Below, one piece after another: positions 1 to 12,745 of a stretch of 64,000 nucleotides of DNA. Under the pieces are notes generated by a model, which was not told the DNA's origin, ran no database searches, and worked only from the letters and a program-made list of their open reading frames with translations. The DNA is from Nomia melanderi (taxonomy: Eukaryota; Arthropoda; Insecta; Hymenoptera; Halictidae). A program made the translations under genes and the position numbers. Location: NCBI RefSeq assembly GCF_051020985.1, contig NW_027475162.1, positions 434,001 through 498,000 on the forward strand, given 5' to 3'. Position 1 is the stretch's first letter, and each line of letters starts with the position of its first letter.

Positions 1-2275
1 GTGAGTGTCCGGTCCCATGAGACGGTGGTCTTCTCGGCCCCTGGTGGTCCGAGGTCGGTCCCGCTACACAGATTCATGCGCCAGGGCCTCCTGCAGATAA
101 TACACTTTGGTTTATTGCGCTATGTCTAATACCACCCGAGATATCACCAGATATATATTGGATTTTCCCCTGACCCTGAGTGTCCGGCCCCATGAGACGG
201 TGGTTTTCTCGGCCCCCTTGTGGTCCGAGGTCGTTCCCGCTGCACAGATGCATGCGCCAAGGCCTCCTGCAGATAATTCACTTTGGTTTATTGCGCCATC
301 TCTAATAGCACCCGTGATATCACCAGATATATATTGGATTTTCCCCTGACCCTGAGTGTCCGGCCCCATGAGACGGTGGTTTTCTCTGCCCCTGGTGCTC
401 CGAGGTCGTTCCCGCTGCACAAATTCATGCACCAGGGCCTCCTACAGACAATGCACTTTGAATTATTGCGCTATCTGTAATAGCAGCCGAGATATCACCA
501 GATATATATTGGATTTTTCCCTGAACCTGACAGTTCGGCCCCATGAGACGGTGATTTTCTCGGCCCCTGGTGGTCCGAGGTCGATCCCGCTGCACAGATT
601 CATGCGCCAGGGCCTCCTGCAGACAATGCACTTTGGTTTATTATGCTATCTCTAATCGCACCCGAGATATCACCAGATATATATTGGATTTTTCCCTGAC
701 CCTGAGTGTCCGGCCCCATGAGACGGAAGTTTTCTCGGCCCCTGGTGGTCCGAGGTCGTTCCCGCTGCACAGATTCATGCGCTAGGGCCTGCTGCAGACA
801 ATGCACTTTGATTTATTGCGCTATCTGTAATAGCACCCGAGATATCACCAGATATATATTGGATTTTTCCATGACCGTGAGTGTCCGGTCCCATGAGACG
901 GTGGTCTTCTCGGCCCCTGGTGGTCCGAGGTCGGTCCCGCTACACAGATTCATGCGCCAGGGCCTCCTGCAGATAATACACTTTGGTTTATTGCGCTATG
1001 TCTAATACCACCCGAGATATCACCAGATATATATTGGATTTTCCCCTGACCCTGAGTGTCCGGCCCCATGAGACGGTGGTTTTCTCGGCCCCCTTGTGGT
1101 CCGAGGTCGTTCCCGCTGCACAGATGCATGCGCCAAGGCCTCCTGCAGATAATTCACTTTGGCTTATTGCGCCATCTCTAATAGCACCCGTGATATCACC
1201 AGATATATATTGGATTTTCCCCTGACCCTGAGTGTCCGGCCCCATGAGACGGTGGTTTTCTCGGCCCCTGGTGCTCCGAGGTCGTTCCCGCTGCACAAAT
1301 TCATGCACCAGGGCCTCCTACAGACAATGCACTTTGAATTATTGCGCTATCTGTAATAGCAGCCGAGATATCACCAGATATATATTGGATTTTTCCCTGA
1401 ACCTGACAGTTCGGCCCCATGAGACGGTGATTTTCTCGGCCCCTGGTGGTCCGAGGTCGATCCCGCTGCACAGATTCATGCGCCAGGGCCTCCTGCAGAC
1501 AATGCACTTTGGTTTACTATGCTATCTCTAATCGCACCCGAGATATCACCAGATATATATTGGATTTTTCCCTGACCCTGAGTGTCCGGCCCCATGAGAC
1601 GGTAGTTTTCTCGACCCCTGGTGGTCCGAGGTCGTTCCCGCTGCACAGATTCATGCGCTAGGGCCTGCTGCAGACAATGCACTTTGATTTATTGCGCTAT
1701 CTGTAATAGCACCCGTGATATCACCAGATATATATTGGATTTTTCCATGACCGTGAGTGTCCGGTCCCATGAGACGGTGGTCTTCTCGGCCCCTGGTGGT
1801 CCGAGGTCGGTCCCGCTACACAGATTCATGCGCCAGGGCCTCCTGCAGATAATACACTTTGGTTTATTGCGCTATGTCTAATACCACCCGAGATATCACC
1901 AGATATATATTGGATTTTCCCCTGACCCTGAGTGTCGGGCCCCATGAGACGGTGGTTTTCTCGGCCCCCTTGTGGTCCGAGGTCGTTCCCGCTGCACAGA
2001 TGCATGCGCCAAGGCCTCCTGCAGATAATTCACTTTGGCTTATTGCGCCATCTCTAATAGCACCCGTGATATCACCAGATATATATTGGATTTTCCCCTG
2101 ACCCTGAGTGTCCGGCCCCATGAGACGGTGGTTTTCTCGGCCCCTGGTGCTCCGAGGTCGTTCCCGCTGCACAAATTCATGCACCAGGGCCTCCTACAGA
2201 CAATGCACTTTGAATTATTGCGCTATCTGTAATAGCAGCCGAGATATCACCAGATATATATTGGATTTTTCCCTG
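1..2275 (+). repeat. Five-monomer higher-order repeat, 876-bp period, 2.6 copies
   Basis: Copies begin at 1, 877 and 1753 and match with only scattered single-base differences, for example at 1164 against 288. Neighbouring monomers within a copy differ much more than the same monomer in different copies, which defines a HOR. The period is 5 x 175 + 1. The extra base is in the monomer carrying GGCCCCCTTGTGG instead of GGCCCCTGGTGG. Register is lost near 2275, where the third copy reads CTGACCCTTAG instead of CTGAACCTGACAG. The array probably continues to the left of the window. Confidence 0.93.
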
Positions 2276-3021
2276 ACCCTTAGTGTCCGGCCCCATGAGA
2301 CTGTGGTTTTCTCGGCCCCCTGGTGGTCCGAGGTCGTTCCCGCTGCACAGATGCATGCGCCAGGTCCTCCTGCAGATAATTCACTTTGGTTTATTGCGCT
2401 ATCTCTAATAGCAGCCGAGATATCACCAGATATATATTGGATTTTTGCCCGACCCTGAGTGTCCGGCCCCATGAGACGGTGGTTTTCTCGGCCCCCTGGT
2501 GGTCCGAGGTCGATCCCGCTGCACAGATTCATGCGCCAGGGCCTCCTGCAGACAATGCAGTTTGATTTATTGCGCTATCTGTAATAGCACCCGAGATATC
2601 ACTAGATATATATGGGATTTCCCCTGACCCTGAGTGTCCGGCCCCATGAGACGGTAGTTTTCTCGGCCCCTGGTGGTCCGAGGTCGATCCCGCTGCACAG
2701 ATTCATGCGCCAGGGCCTCCTACAGACAATTCACTTTGATTCATTGCGCTATCTGTAATAGCACCCGAGATATCACCAGATATATATTGGATTTTCCCCT
2801 GACCCTGATTGTCCGGCCCCATGTGTCGGTGGTTTTCTCGGCCCCTGGTGGTCCGAGGTCGATCCCGCTGCACACATTCATGCGCCAGGGCCTCCTACAG
2901 AAAATGCAGTTTGATTTATTGCGCTATCTGTAATAGCACCCGAGATATCACTAGATATATATTGGATTTCCCCTGACCCTGACAGTCCGGCCCCATGAGA
3001 CTGTAGTTTTCTCGGCCCCTG

Positions 3022-3721
3022 GTGGTCCGAGGTCGATCCCGCTGCACAGATTCATGCGCCAGGGCCTCCTACAGAAAATGCAGTTTGATTTATTGCGCTA
3101 TCTGTAATAGCACCCGAGATATCTATAGATATATATTGGATTTTCCCCTGACCCTGAGTGTCCGGCCCCATGAGACGTTGGTTTTCTCGGCCCCTGGTGG
3201 TCCGAGATCGTTCCCGCTGCACAGATTCCTGCGACAGGGCCTCCTGCAGATAATTCACTTTGGTTTATAGCGCTATCTCTAATAGCACCCGAGATATCAC
3301 CAGATATATATTGGATTTTTCACTGACTCTGAGTGTCCGGCCCCATGAGACGGTAGTTTTCTCGGCCCCTGGTGGTCCGAGGTCGATCCCGCTGCACAGA
3401 TTCATGCGCCAGGGCCTCCTACAGACAATGCACTTTGATTTATTGCGCTATCTGTAATAGCACCCGAGATATCTATAGATATATATTGGATTTTCCCCTG
3501 ACCCTGAGTGTCCGGCCCCATGAGACGGTGGTTTTCTCGGCCCCTGGTGGTCCGAGATCGTTCCCGCTGCACAGATTCCTGCGACAGGGCCTCCTGCAGA
3601 TAATTCACTTTGGTTTATAGCGCTATCTCTAATAGCACCCGAGATATCACCAGATATATATTGGATTTTTCACTGACTCTGAGTGTCCGGCCCCATGAGA
3701 CGGTAGTTTTCTCGGCCCCTG
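3022..3721 (+). repeat. 350-bp dimer repeat, two copies
   Basis: The segment from 3022 is repeated from 3372 at a spacing of exactly 350 bp (two monomers). It includes the unusual starts GATATCTATAG and GATATCACCAG in alternation and the shared TTCCTGCGACAGGGCC variant. The two copies differ at only a few bases. The dimer also appears at 10.9-11.3 kb as part of the block offset by 7876 bp. Confidence 0.85.
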
Positions 3722-6091
3722 GTGGTCCCAGGTCGATCCCGCTGCACAGATTCATGCGCCAGGGCCTCCTACAGACAATGCACTTTGATTTATTGCGCTA
3801 TCTGTAATAGCACCCGAGATATCACCAGATATATATTGGATTTTCCCCTGACCCTGATTGTCCGGCCCCATGTGTCGGTGGTTTTCTCGGCCCCTGGTGG
3901 TCCGAGGTCGATCCCGCTGCACAGATTCATGCGCCAGGGCCTCCTGCAGACAATGCACTTTGGTTTATTATGCTATCTCTAATCGCACCCGAGATATCAC
4001 CAGATATATATTGGATTTTCCCCTGACCCTGATTGTCTGGCCCCATGTTTCGGTGGTTTTCTCGGCCCCTGGTGGTCCGAGGTCGATCCCGCTGCACAGA
4101 TTCATGCGCCAGGGCCTCCTACAGAAAATGCAGTTTGATTTATTGCGCTATCTGTAATAGCACCCGAGATATCACTAGATATATATTGGATTTCCCCTGA
4201 CCCTGACCGTCCGGCCCCATGAGACGGTAGTTTTCTCGGCCCCTGGTGGTCCGAGATCGTTCCCGCTGCACAGATTCATGCGACAGGGCCTCCTGCAGAC
4301 AATTCACTTTGGTTTATTGCGCTATCTCTAATAGCACCCGAGATATCACCAGATATATATTGGATTTTTCCCTGACCCTGAGTGTCCGGCCCCATGAGAC
4401 GGTAGTTTTCTCGGCCCCTGGTGGTCCGAGGTCGATCCCGCTGCACAGATTCATGCGCCAGGGCCTCCTACAGACAATGCACTTTTATTTATTGCGCTAT
4501 CTGTAATAGCACCCGAGATATCACCAGATATATATTGGATTTTTCCCTGAACCTGACAGTTCGGCCCCATGAGACGGTGATTTTCTCGGCCCCTGGTGGT
4601 CCGAGGTCGATCCCGCTGCACAGATTCATGCGCCAGGGCCTCCTGCAGACAATGCACTTTGGTTTATTATACTATCTCTAATCGCACCCGAGATATCACC
4701 AGATATATATTGGATTTTTCCCTGACCCTGAGTGTCCAGCCCCATGAGACGGTAGTTTTCTCGGCCCCTGGTGGTCCGAGGTCGTTCCCGCTGCACAGAT
4801 TCATGCGCTAGGGCCTGCTGCAGACAATGCACTTTGATTTATTGCGCTATCTGTAATAGCACCCGTGATATCACCAGATATATATTGGATTTTCCCCTGA
4901 CCCTGATTGTCCGGCCCCATGTGTCGGTGGTTTTCTCGGCCCCTGGTGGTCCGAGGTCGATCCCGCTGCACAGATTCATGTGCCAGGGCCTCCTACAGAC
5001 AATGCCCTTTGATTTATTGCGCTATCTGTAATAGCACCCGAGATATCACCAGATATATATTGGATTTTTCCCTGACCCTGAGTGTCCGACCCCATGAGAC
5101 GGTGGTTTTCTCGGCCCCTGCTGGTCCGAGGTCGATCCCGCTGCACAGATTCATGTGCCAGGGCCTCCTACAGAAAATGCAGTTCGATTTATTGCGCTAT
5201 CTGTAATAGCACCCGAGATATCAATAGATATATATTGGATTTTCCCCTGACCCTGAGTGTCCGGCCCCATGAGACGGTGGTTTTCTCGGCCCCTGGTGGT
5301 CCGAGGTCGTTCCCGCTGCCCAGATTCATGCACCAGGGCCTCCTAGAGACAATGTAATTTGATTTATTGCGCTATTTGTAATAGCTCCCGAGATATCACC
5401 AGATATATATTGGATTTTTCCCTGACCCTGAGTGTCCGGTCCCATGAGACGGTGGTTGTCTCGGCCCCTGGTGGTCCGAGGTCGTTCCCACTGCACAGAT
5501 TCATGCGCCAGTGTCTCCTGCAGACAATTCACTTTGGTTTATTCCGCTATCTCTAATAGCACCCGAGATATCACCACATATATATTGGATTTTCCCCAGA
5601 CCCTGAGTGTCCGGCCCCATGAGACGGTGGTTTTCTCGGCCCCTGGTGGTCCGAGGTCGTTCCCGCTGCACAGATTCATGTGCAAGGGCCTCCTACAGAA
5701 AATGCAGTTCGATTTATTGCGCTATCTGTAATAGCACCCGAGATATCAATAGATATATATTGGATTTTCCCCTGACCCTGAGTGTCCGGCCCCATGAGAC
5801 GGTGGTTGTCTCGGCCCCTGGTGGTCCGAGGTCGTTCCCGCTGCACAGATGCATGCGCCAGGGCCTTCTGCAGATAATTCACTTTGATTTATCGCGCTAT
5901 CTCTAATAGCACCCGAGATATCACCCGATATATATTGGATTTTTTCCTGACCCTGAGTATCCGGCCCCATGAGACGGTGGCTTTCTCGGCCCTTGGTGGT
6001 CCGAGGTCGTTCCCGCTGCACCGATTCATGCGCCAGGGCCTCCTGCATATAATTCACATTGGTTTATTGCGTTATCTGTAATAGCAACCGA

Positions 6092-6266
6092 GATATCACA
6101 AGATATATGCTGGATTTTTACATGACCTTTTGTGACGGACTCCGAATATCGGTAATTTTCTCGGCCCCTGGTGGTCCGATGTCGTTCCTGCTGCACAGAT
6201 TCATGCGCAAGGGGCTCCTTCGGGCAATGCACTTTGATTTATTGCGCTATCTGTAATAGCACCCGA
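6092..6266 (+). repeat. Variant-box monomer (GGACTCCGAATATC type)
   Basis: The central block reads TGTGACGGACTCCGAATATC, where canonical units have TGTCCGGCCCCATGAGACGG. The unit remains 175 bp and both flanks stay close to canonical. It is the first variant-box monomer from the left end of the window. Confidence 0.88.
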
Positions 6267-6519
6267 GATATCACCAGATATATATTGGATTTTTCCCTGA
6301 CCCTGAGTGTCCGGCCCCATGAGACGGTGGTCTTCTCGGCCCCTGGTGGTCCGAGGTCGGTCCCGCTACACAGATGCATGCGCCAAGGCCTCCTGCAGAT
6401 AATTCACTTTGATTTATTGCGCTATCTCTAATAGCACCCGAGATATCACCAGATATATATTTGATTTTTCCCTGACCCTGAGTGTCCGGCCCCATGAGAC
6501 GGTGGTCTTCTCGGCCCCT

Positions 6520-8270
6520 GGTGGTCCGAGGTCGTTCCCGCTGCACAGATGCATGCGCCAGGTCCTCCTGCAGATAATTCACTTTGGTTTATTGCGCTAT
6601 CTCTAATAGCACCCGAGACATCACCAGATACATATTGGATTTTCCCCTGACCCTGAGTGTCCGGCCCCATGTGTCGGTGGTTTTCTCGGCCCCTGGTGGT
6701 CCGAGGTCGTTCCCGCTGCACAGATTCATGCGCCAGGGCCTCGTGCAGTCAAGGCACCTTGGTTTATTGTGCTATCTCTAATAGCACCCGAGATATCACC
6801 ATATATACATATTGGATTTTTCCCTGACCCTGACAGTCCGGCCCCATGAGACGGTGATTCTCTCGGCCCCTGGTGGTCCGAGGTCGTTCTCGCTGCACAG
6901 ATTTATGCGCCAGGGCCGCCTGCAGATAATTCACTTTGGTTTAGTGCGCTATCTGTAACAGCACCCGAGATATCCCCAGATATATATTGGATTTTTCCCT
7001 GACCCTGAGTGTCCGACTCCATGAGACGGTGGTTTTCTCGGCCCCTGGTGGTCCGAGGTCGTTCCCGCTGCACAGATTCATGCGCCAAGGCCTCGTGCAG
7101 ACAATGCACCTTGGTTTATTATGCTATATCTAATTGCACCCGAGATATCACCAGATATATATTGAATTTTCCCCTGACCCTGAATGTCCGGCCCCATGAG
7201 ACGGTAGTTTTCTCGGCCCATGGTGGTCCGCGGTCGATCCCGCTGCACAGATTCATGCGCCAGGTCCGCCTGCAGATAATTCACTTTGGTTTAGTGCGCT
7301 ATCTGTAACAGCACCCGAGATATCCCCAGATATATATTGAATTTTTCCCGACCCTGAGTGTCCGGCCCCATGTGTCGGTGGTTTTCTCGGCCCCTGGTGG
7401 TCCGAGGTCGATCCCGCTGCACAGATTCATGCGCCAGGGCCTCCTACAGAAAATGCAGTTTGATTTATTGAGCTATCTGTAATAGCACCCGAGATATCAA
7501 TAGATATATATTGGATTTTCCCCTGACCCTGAGTGTCCTGCCCCATGAGACGGTGGTTTTCTCGGCCCCTGGTGGTCCGAGATCGTACCCGCTGCACAGA
7601 TTCATGCGACAGGGCCTCCTGCAGATAATTCACTTTGGTTCATTGCGCTACCTCTAATAGTACCCGTGATATCACCAGATGTATATTGGATTTTTCCCTG
7701 ACCCTGAGTGTCCGGCCCCATGAGACGGTAGTTTTCACGGACCCTGGTGGTCCGAGGTCGTTCCCGCTGCACAGATTCATGCGCCAAGGCCTCGTGCAGA
7801 CAATGCACCTTGGTTTATTATGCTATATCTAATAGCACCCGAGATATCACCAGATATATATTGGATTTTCCCCTGACCCTGAATGTCCGGCCCCATGAGA
7901 CGGTAGTTTTCTCGGCCCCTGGTGGTCCGAGGTCGATCCCGCTGCACAGATTCATGCGCCAGGGCCGCCTGCAGATAATTCACTTTGGTTTAGTGCGCTG
8001 TCTGTAAGGGCACCCGAGATATCACCAGATATATATTGAATTTTTGCCCGACCCTGAGTGTCCGGCCCCATGTATCGGTGGTTTTCACGGCCCCTGGTAT
8101 TCCGAGGTCGATCCCGCTGCACAGATTCATGCGACAGGGCCTCCTACAGACAATGCCCTTTGATTTATTGCGCTATCTGTAATAGCCCCCGAGATATCAC
8201 CAGATATATATTGGATTTATCCCTGACCCTGAGTGTCCGACCCCATGAGACGGTGGTTTTCTCGGCCCCT
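6520..8270 (+). repeat. Duplicated block, long copy (about 10 monomers)
   Basis: This block recurs at about 8624-10198. Its left part (to about 6915) matches at an offset of 2103 bp and its right part (from about 7090) at 1928 bp. The difference is exactly one monomer. Diagnostic features include the start ACCATATATACATATTGG at 6798, the CGTGCAGTCAAGGCACC variant near 6740, and the TATCGGTGGTTTTCACGG variant near 8073. It contains no coding sequence. Confidence 0.88.
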
Positions 8271-8623
8271 GGTGCTCCGAGGTCGTTCCCGCTGCACAAA
8301 TTCATGCACCAGGGCCTCCTACAGACAATGCACTTTGAATTATTGCGCTATCTGTAATAGCAGCCGAGATATCACCAGATATATATTGGATTTTTCCCTG
8401 ACCCTTAGTGTCCGGCCCCATGAGACGGTGGTTTTCTCGGCCCCCTGGTGGTCCGAGCTCGTTCCCGCTGCACAGATGCATGCGCCAAGGCCTCCTGCAG
8501 ATAAGTCACTTTGGTTTATTGCGCTATCTCTAATAGCACTCGTGATATCACCAGATATATATTGGATTTTACCCTGACCCTGAGTGTCCGGCCCCATGAG
8601 ACTGTGGTTTTCTCGGCCCCCTG
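8271..8623 (+). repeat. Two-monomer spacer related to the left-edge HOR
   Basis: These monomers carry GGTGCTCCGAGG with CACAAATTCATGCACC. That combination is otherwise seen in the 876-bp HOR (for example near 2150; offset about 6125 bp, or 35 monomers). They separate the two copies of the adjacent duplicated block, so HOR-type units lie inside a different repeat context. Confidence 0.75.
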
Positions 8624-10198
8624 GTGGTCCGAGGTCGTTCCCGCTGCACAGATGCATGCGCCAGGTCCTCCTGCAGATAATTCACTTTGGTTTATTGCGC
8701 TATCTCTAATAGCACACGAGACATCACCAGATACATATTGGATTTTCCCCTGACCCTGAGTGTCCGGCCCCATGTGTCGGTGGTTTTCTCGGCCCCTGGT
8801 GGTCCGAGGTCGTTCCCGCTGCACAGATTCATGCGCCAGGGCCTCGTGCAGTCAAGGCACCTTGGTTTATTATGCTATCTCTAATAGCACCCGAGATATC
8901 ACCATATATACATATTGGATTTTTCCCTGACCCTGACAGTCCGGCCCCATGAGACGGTGATTCTCTCGGCCCCTGGTGGTCCGAGGTCGTTCTCGCTGCA
9001 CAGATTTATGCGCCAGGGCCTCGTGCAGACAATGCACCTTGGTTTATTATGCTATATCTAATTGCACCCGAGATATCACCAGATATATATTGGATTTTCC
9101 CCTGACCCTGAATGTCCGGCCCCATGAGACGGTAGTTTTCTCGGCCCATGGTGGTCCGCGGTCGATCCCGCTGCACAGATTCATGCGCCAGGGCCGCCTG
9201 CAGATAATTCACCTTGGTTTAGTGCGCTATCTGTAACAGCACCCGAGATATCCCCAGATATATATTGAATTTTTCCCGACCCTGAGTGTCCGGCCCCATG
9301 TGTCGGTGGTTTTCTCGAACCCTGGTGGTCCGAGGTCGATCCCGCTGCACAGATTCATGCGCCAGGGCCTCCTACAGAAAATGCAGTTTGATTTATTGAG
9401 CTATCTGTAATAGCACCCGAGATATCAATAGATATAAATTGGATTTTCCCCTGACCCTGAGTGTCCTGCCCCATGAGACGGTGGTTTTCTCGGCCCCTGG
9501 TGGTCCGAGATCGTACCCGCTGCACAGATTCATGCGACAGGGCCTCCTGCAGATAATTCACTTTGGTTCATTGCGCTATCTCTAATAGTACCCGAGATAT
9601 CACCAGATGTATATTGGATTTTTCCCTGACCCTGAGTGTCCGGCCCCATGAGACGATAGTTTTCACGGACCCTGGTGGTCCGAGGTCGTTCCCGCTGCAC
9701 AGATTCATGCGCCAAGGCCTCGTGCAGACAATGCACCTTGGTTTATTATGCTATATCTAATAGCACCCGAGATATCACCAGATATATATTGGATTTTCCC
9801 CTGACCCTGAATGTCCGGCCCCATGAGACGGTAGTTTTCTCGGCCCCTGGTGGTCCGAGGTCGATCCCGCTGCACAGATTCATGCGCCAGGGCCGCCTGC
9901 AGATAATTCAATTTGGTTTAGTGCGCTGTCTGTAAGGGCACCCGAGATATCACCAGATATATATTGAATTTTTGCCCGACCCTGAGTGTCCGGCCCCATG
10001 TATCGGTGGTTTTCACGGCCCCTGGTATTCCGAGGTCGATCCCGCTGCACAGATTCATGCGACAGGGCCTCCTACAGACAATGCCCTTTGATTTATTGCG
10101 CTATCTGTAATAGCACCCGAGATATCACCAGATATATATTGGATTTATCCCTGACCCTGAGTGTCCGACCCCATGAGACGGTGGTTTTCTCGGCCCCT
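8624..10198 (+). repeat. Duplicated block, short copy with one monomer missing
   Basis: This is a copy of 6520-8270. It jumps from the sequence matched at about 6915 (ATTTATGCGCCAGGGC) straight to the sequence matched at about 7090 (CTCGTGCAGACAATGC). It therefore lacks exactly one 175-bp unit and stays in monomer register at the junction near 9019. That is the outcome expected of unequal exchange between neighbouring monomers. Confidence 0.87.
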
Positions 10199-10429
10199 GG
10201 TGGTCCGAGGTCGTTCTCGCTGCACAGATTTATGCGCCAGGGCCGCCTGCAGATAATTCACTTTGGTTTAGAGCGCTATCTGTAACAGCACCCGAGATAT
10301 CCCCAGATATATATTGAATTTTTCCCCGACCCTGAGTGTCCGGCCCCATGTGTCGGTGGTTTTCTCGGCCCCTGGTGGTCCGTGGTCGATCCCGCTGGAC
10401 AGATTCATGCGCCAGGGCCTCCTACAGAC

Positions 10430-11340
10430 AATGCAGTTTGATTTATTGCGCTATCTGTAATAGCACCCGAGATATCACTAGATATATATGGGATTTCCCT
10501 TGACCCTGACAGTCCGGCCCCATGAGACGGTAGTTTTCTCGGCCCCTGGTGGTCCGAGGTCGATCCCGCTGCACAGATTCATGCGCCAGGGCCTCCTACA
10601 GACAATTCACTTTGATTCATTGCGCTATCTGTAATAGCACCCGAGATATCACCAGATATATATTGGATTTTCCCCTGACCCTGATTGTCCGGCCCCATGT
10701 GTCGGTGGTTTTCTCGGCCCCTGGTGGTCCGAGGTCGATCCCGCTGCACACATTCATGCGCCAGGGCCTCCTACAGAAAATGCAGTTTGATGTATTGTGC
10801 TATCTGTAATAGCACCCGAGATATCACTAGATATATATTGGATTTCCCCTGACCCTGACAGTCCGGCCCCATGAGACTGTAGTTTTCTCGGCCCCTGGTG
10901 GTCCGAGGTCGATCCTGCTGCACAGATTGATGCGCCAGGGCCTCCTACAGAAAATGCAGTTTGATTTATTGCGCTATCTGTAATAGCACCCGAGATATCA
11001 CCAGGTATATATTGGATTTTCCCCTGACCCTGAGTGTCCGGCCCCATGAGACGGTGGTTTTCTCGGCCCCTGGTGGTCCGAGATCGTTCCCGCTGCACAG
11101 ATTCCTGCGACAGGGCCTCCTGCAGATAATTCACTTTGGTTTATAGCGCTATCTCTAATAGCACCCGAGATATCACCAGATATATATTGGATTTTTCACT
11201 GACTCCGAGTGTCCGGCCCCATGAGACGGTAGTTTTCTCGGCCCCTGGTGGTCCGAGGTCGATCCCGCTGCACATATTCATGCGCCAGGGCCTCCTACAG
11301 ACAATGCACTTTGATTTATTGCGCTATCTGTAATAGCACC
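10430..11340 (+). repeat. Second copy of the 2550-3460 block
   Basis: Five monomers match 2550-3460 at a constant offset of 7876 bp (45 x 175 + 1). They include the paired variants CACACATTCATGCGCC and GAAAATGCAGTTTGATG/T. Small differences include a GATATCACCAGGTATATA start near 10994 where the first copy has GATATCTATAG. Confidence 0.83.
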
Positions 11341-12570
11341 CGAGATATCACCAGATATATATTGGATTTTTCCCTGACCCTGACAGTTCGGCCCCATGCG
11401 ACGGTAGTTTTCTCGGCCCCTGGTGGTCCGAGGTCGTTCCCGCTGCACAGATTCATGCGCTAGGGCCTGCTGCAGACAATGCACTTTGATTTATTGCGCT
11501 ATCTGTAATAGCACCCGTGATATCACCAGATATATATTGGATTTTCCCCTGACCCTGATTGTCCGGCCCCATGTGTCGGTGGTTTTCTCGGCCCCTGGTG
11601 GTCCGAGGTCGATCCCGCTGCACAGATTCATGCGACAGGACCTCCTACAGAAAATGCAGTTTGATTTATTGCGCTATCTGTAATAGCACCCGAGATATCG
11701 ATAGATATATATATTGGATTTTCCCCTGACCCTGAGTGTCCGTCCCCATGAGACGGTGGTTTTCTCGGCCCCTGGTGGTCCGAGATCGTTCCCGCTGCAC
11801 AGATTCATGCGACAGGGCCTCCTACAGACAATGCACTTTGATTTATTGCGTTATCTCTAATAGCACCCGAGATATAACCAGATATATATTGGATTTTTCC
11901 TTGACCCTGACAGTCCGGCCCAATGTTTCGATGGTTTTCTCGGTCCCTCGCGGTCCGAGGTCGATCCCGCTGCACAGATTCATACGCCGGGGCTTCCTAT
12001 AGATAATTCACTTTGGTTTGTTGCGCTATCTCTAATAGCACCCGAGATATCACCAGATATATATTGAATTTTTCCCCGACCCTGAGTGTCCGGCCCCATG
12101 TGTCGGTGATTTTCTCGGCCCCTGGTCGTCCGAGGTCGATCCCGCTGCACAGATTCATGCGCCAGGGCCTCCTACAGACAATGCACTTGGATTTATTGCG
12201 CTATCTGTAATAGCACCCGAGATATCACCAGATATATATTGGATTTTTCCCTGACCCTGACAGTTCGGTCCCATGAGACGGTGATTTTCTCGGCCCCTGG
12301 TGGTCCGAGGTCGATCTCGCTGCACAGATTCATGCGCTAGGGCCTCCTGCGGACAATGCACTTTGATTTATTGCGCTATCTGTAATAGCACCCGAGATAT
12401 AAGCAGATATGTATTGGATTTTTCCCTGACCCTGAGTGCCCGACTCCATGAGACTGTGGTTTTCTCGGCCCCTGGTGGTCCGAGGTCGTTCCCGCTGCAC
12501 AGATTCATGCGCCAGGGCCGCCTGCAGATAATTCACTTTGGTTTAATATGCTATCTCTAATCGCACCCGA

Positions 12571-12745
12571 GATATCACCAGATATATATTGGATTTTAAC
12601 ATGGTCTTGGGTGACGGATTCCGAATATCTGAAATTTTCTCGACCCCTGGTGGTCCGAGGTCGTTCCCGCTGCACACATTCATGCGCTAGGTCCTCCTGC
12701 AGACAATGCACTTTGATTTATTGCGCTATCTCTAATAGCACCCGA
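12571..12745 (+). repeat. Variant-box monomer (GGATTCCGAATATC type)
   Basis: The block reads GTGACGGATTCCGAATATC, and the preceding segment is TTAACATGGTCTTGG instead of TTCCCTGACCCTGAG. The unit length stays 175 bp. It is followed by TGAAATTTTCTCGACC, a further local change not seen in the other variant units. Confidence 0.87.

Larger units (their letters stand above)
2276..6520 (+). repeat. Mixed monomer variants without a dominant higher-order period
   Basis: Monomers here carry several start variants (GATATCACTAG, GATATCTATAG, GATATCAATAG) in place of GATATCACCAG, and a CATGTGTCGG alternative to CATGAGACGG. Segments are shared with other places. About 2550-3460 recurs at about 10430-11340 (offset 7876 bp), and 4540-4860 repeats three monomers of the 876-bp HOR. 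I read this as a mosaic assembled by unequal exchange. There are no genes. Confidence 0.85.

Noticed and set aside
2673..2933. tRNA-type B box (GAGGTCGATCCCG) suggesting a tRNA-derived SINE origin
   Set aside because: It matches 8 of 9 key bases in the GTCGATCCC variants only. There is no convincing A box upstream, and the more common GTCGTTCCC form lacks the match. It is most likely chance.
6780..6815. Microsatellite or telomere-like tract in ATATATACATATTGG
   Set aside because: These short TA runs are a local variant of the monomer start, and no telomeric hexamer repeat occurs.
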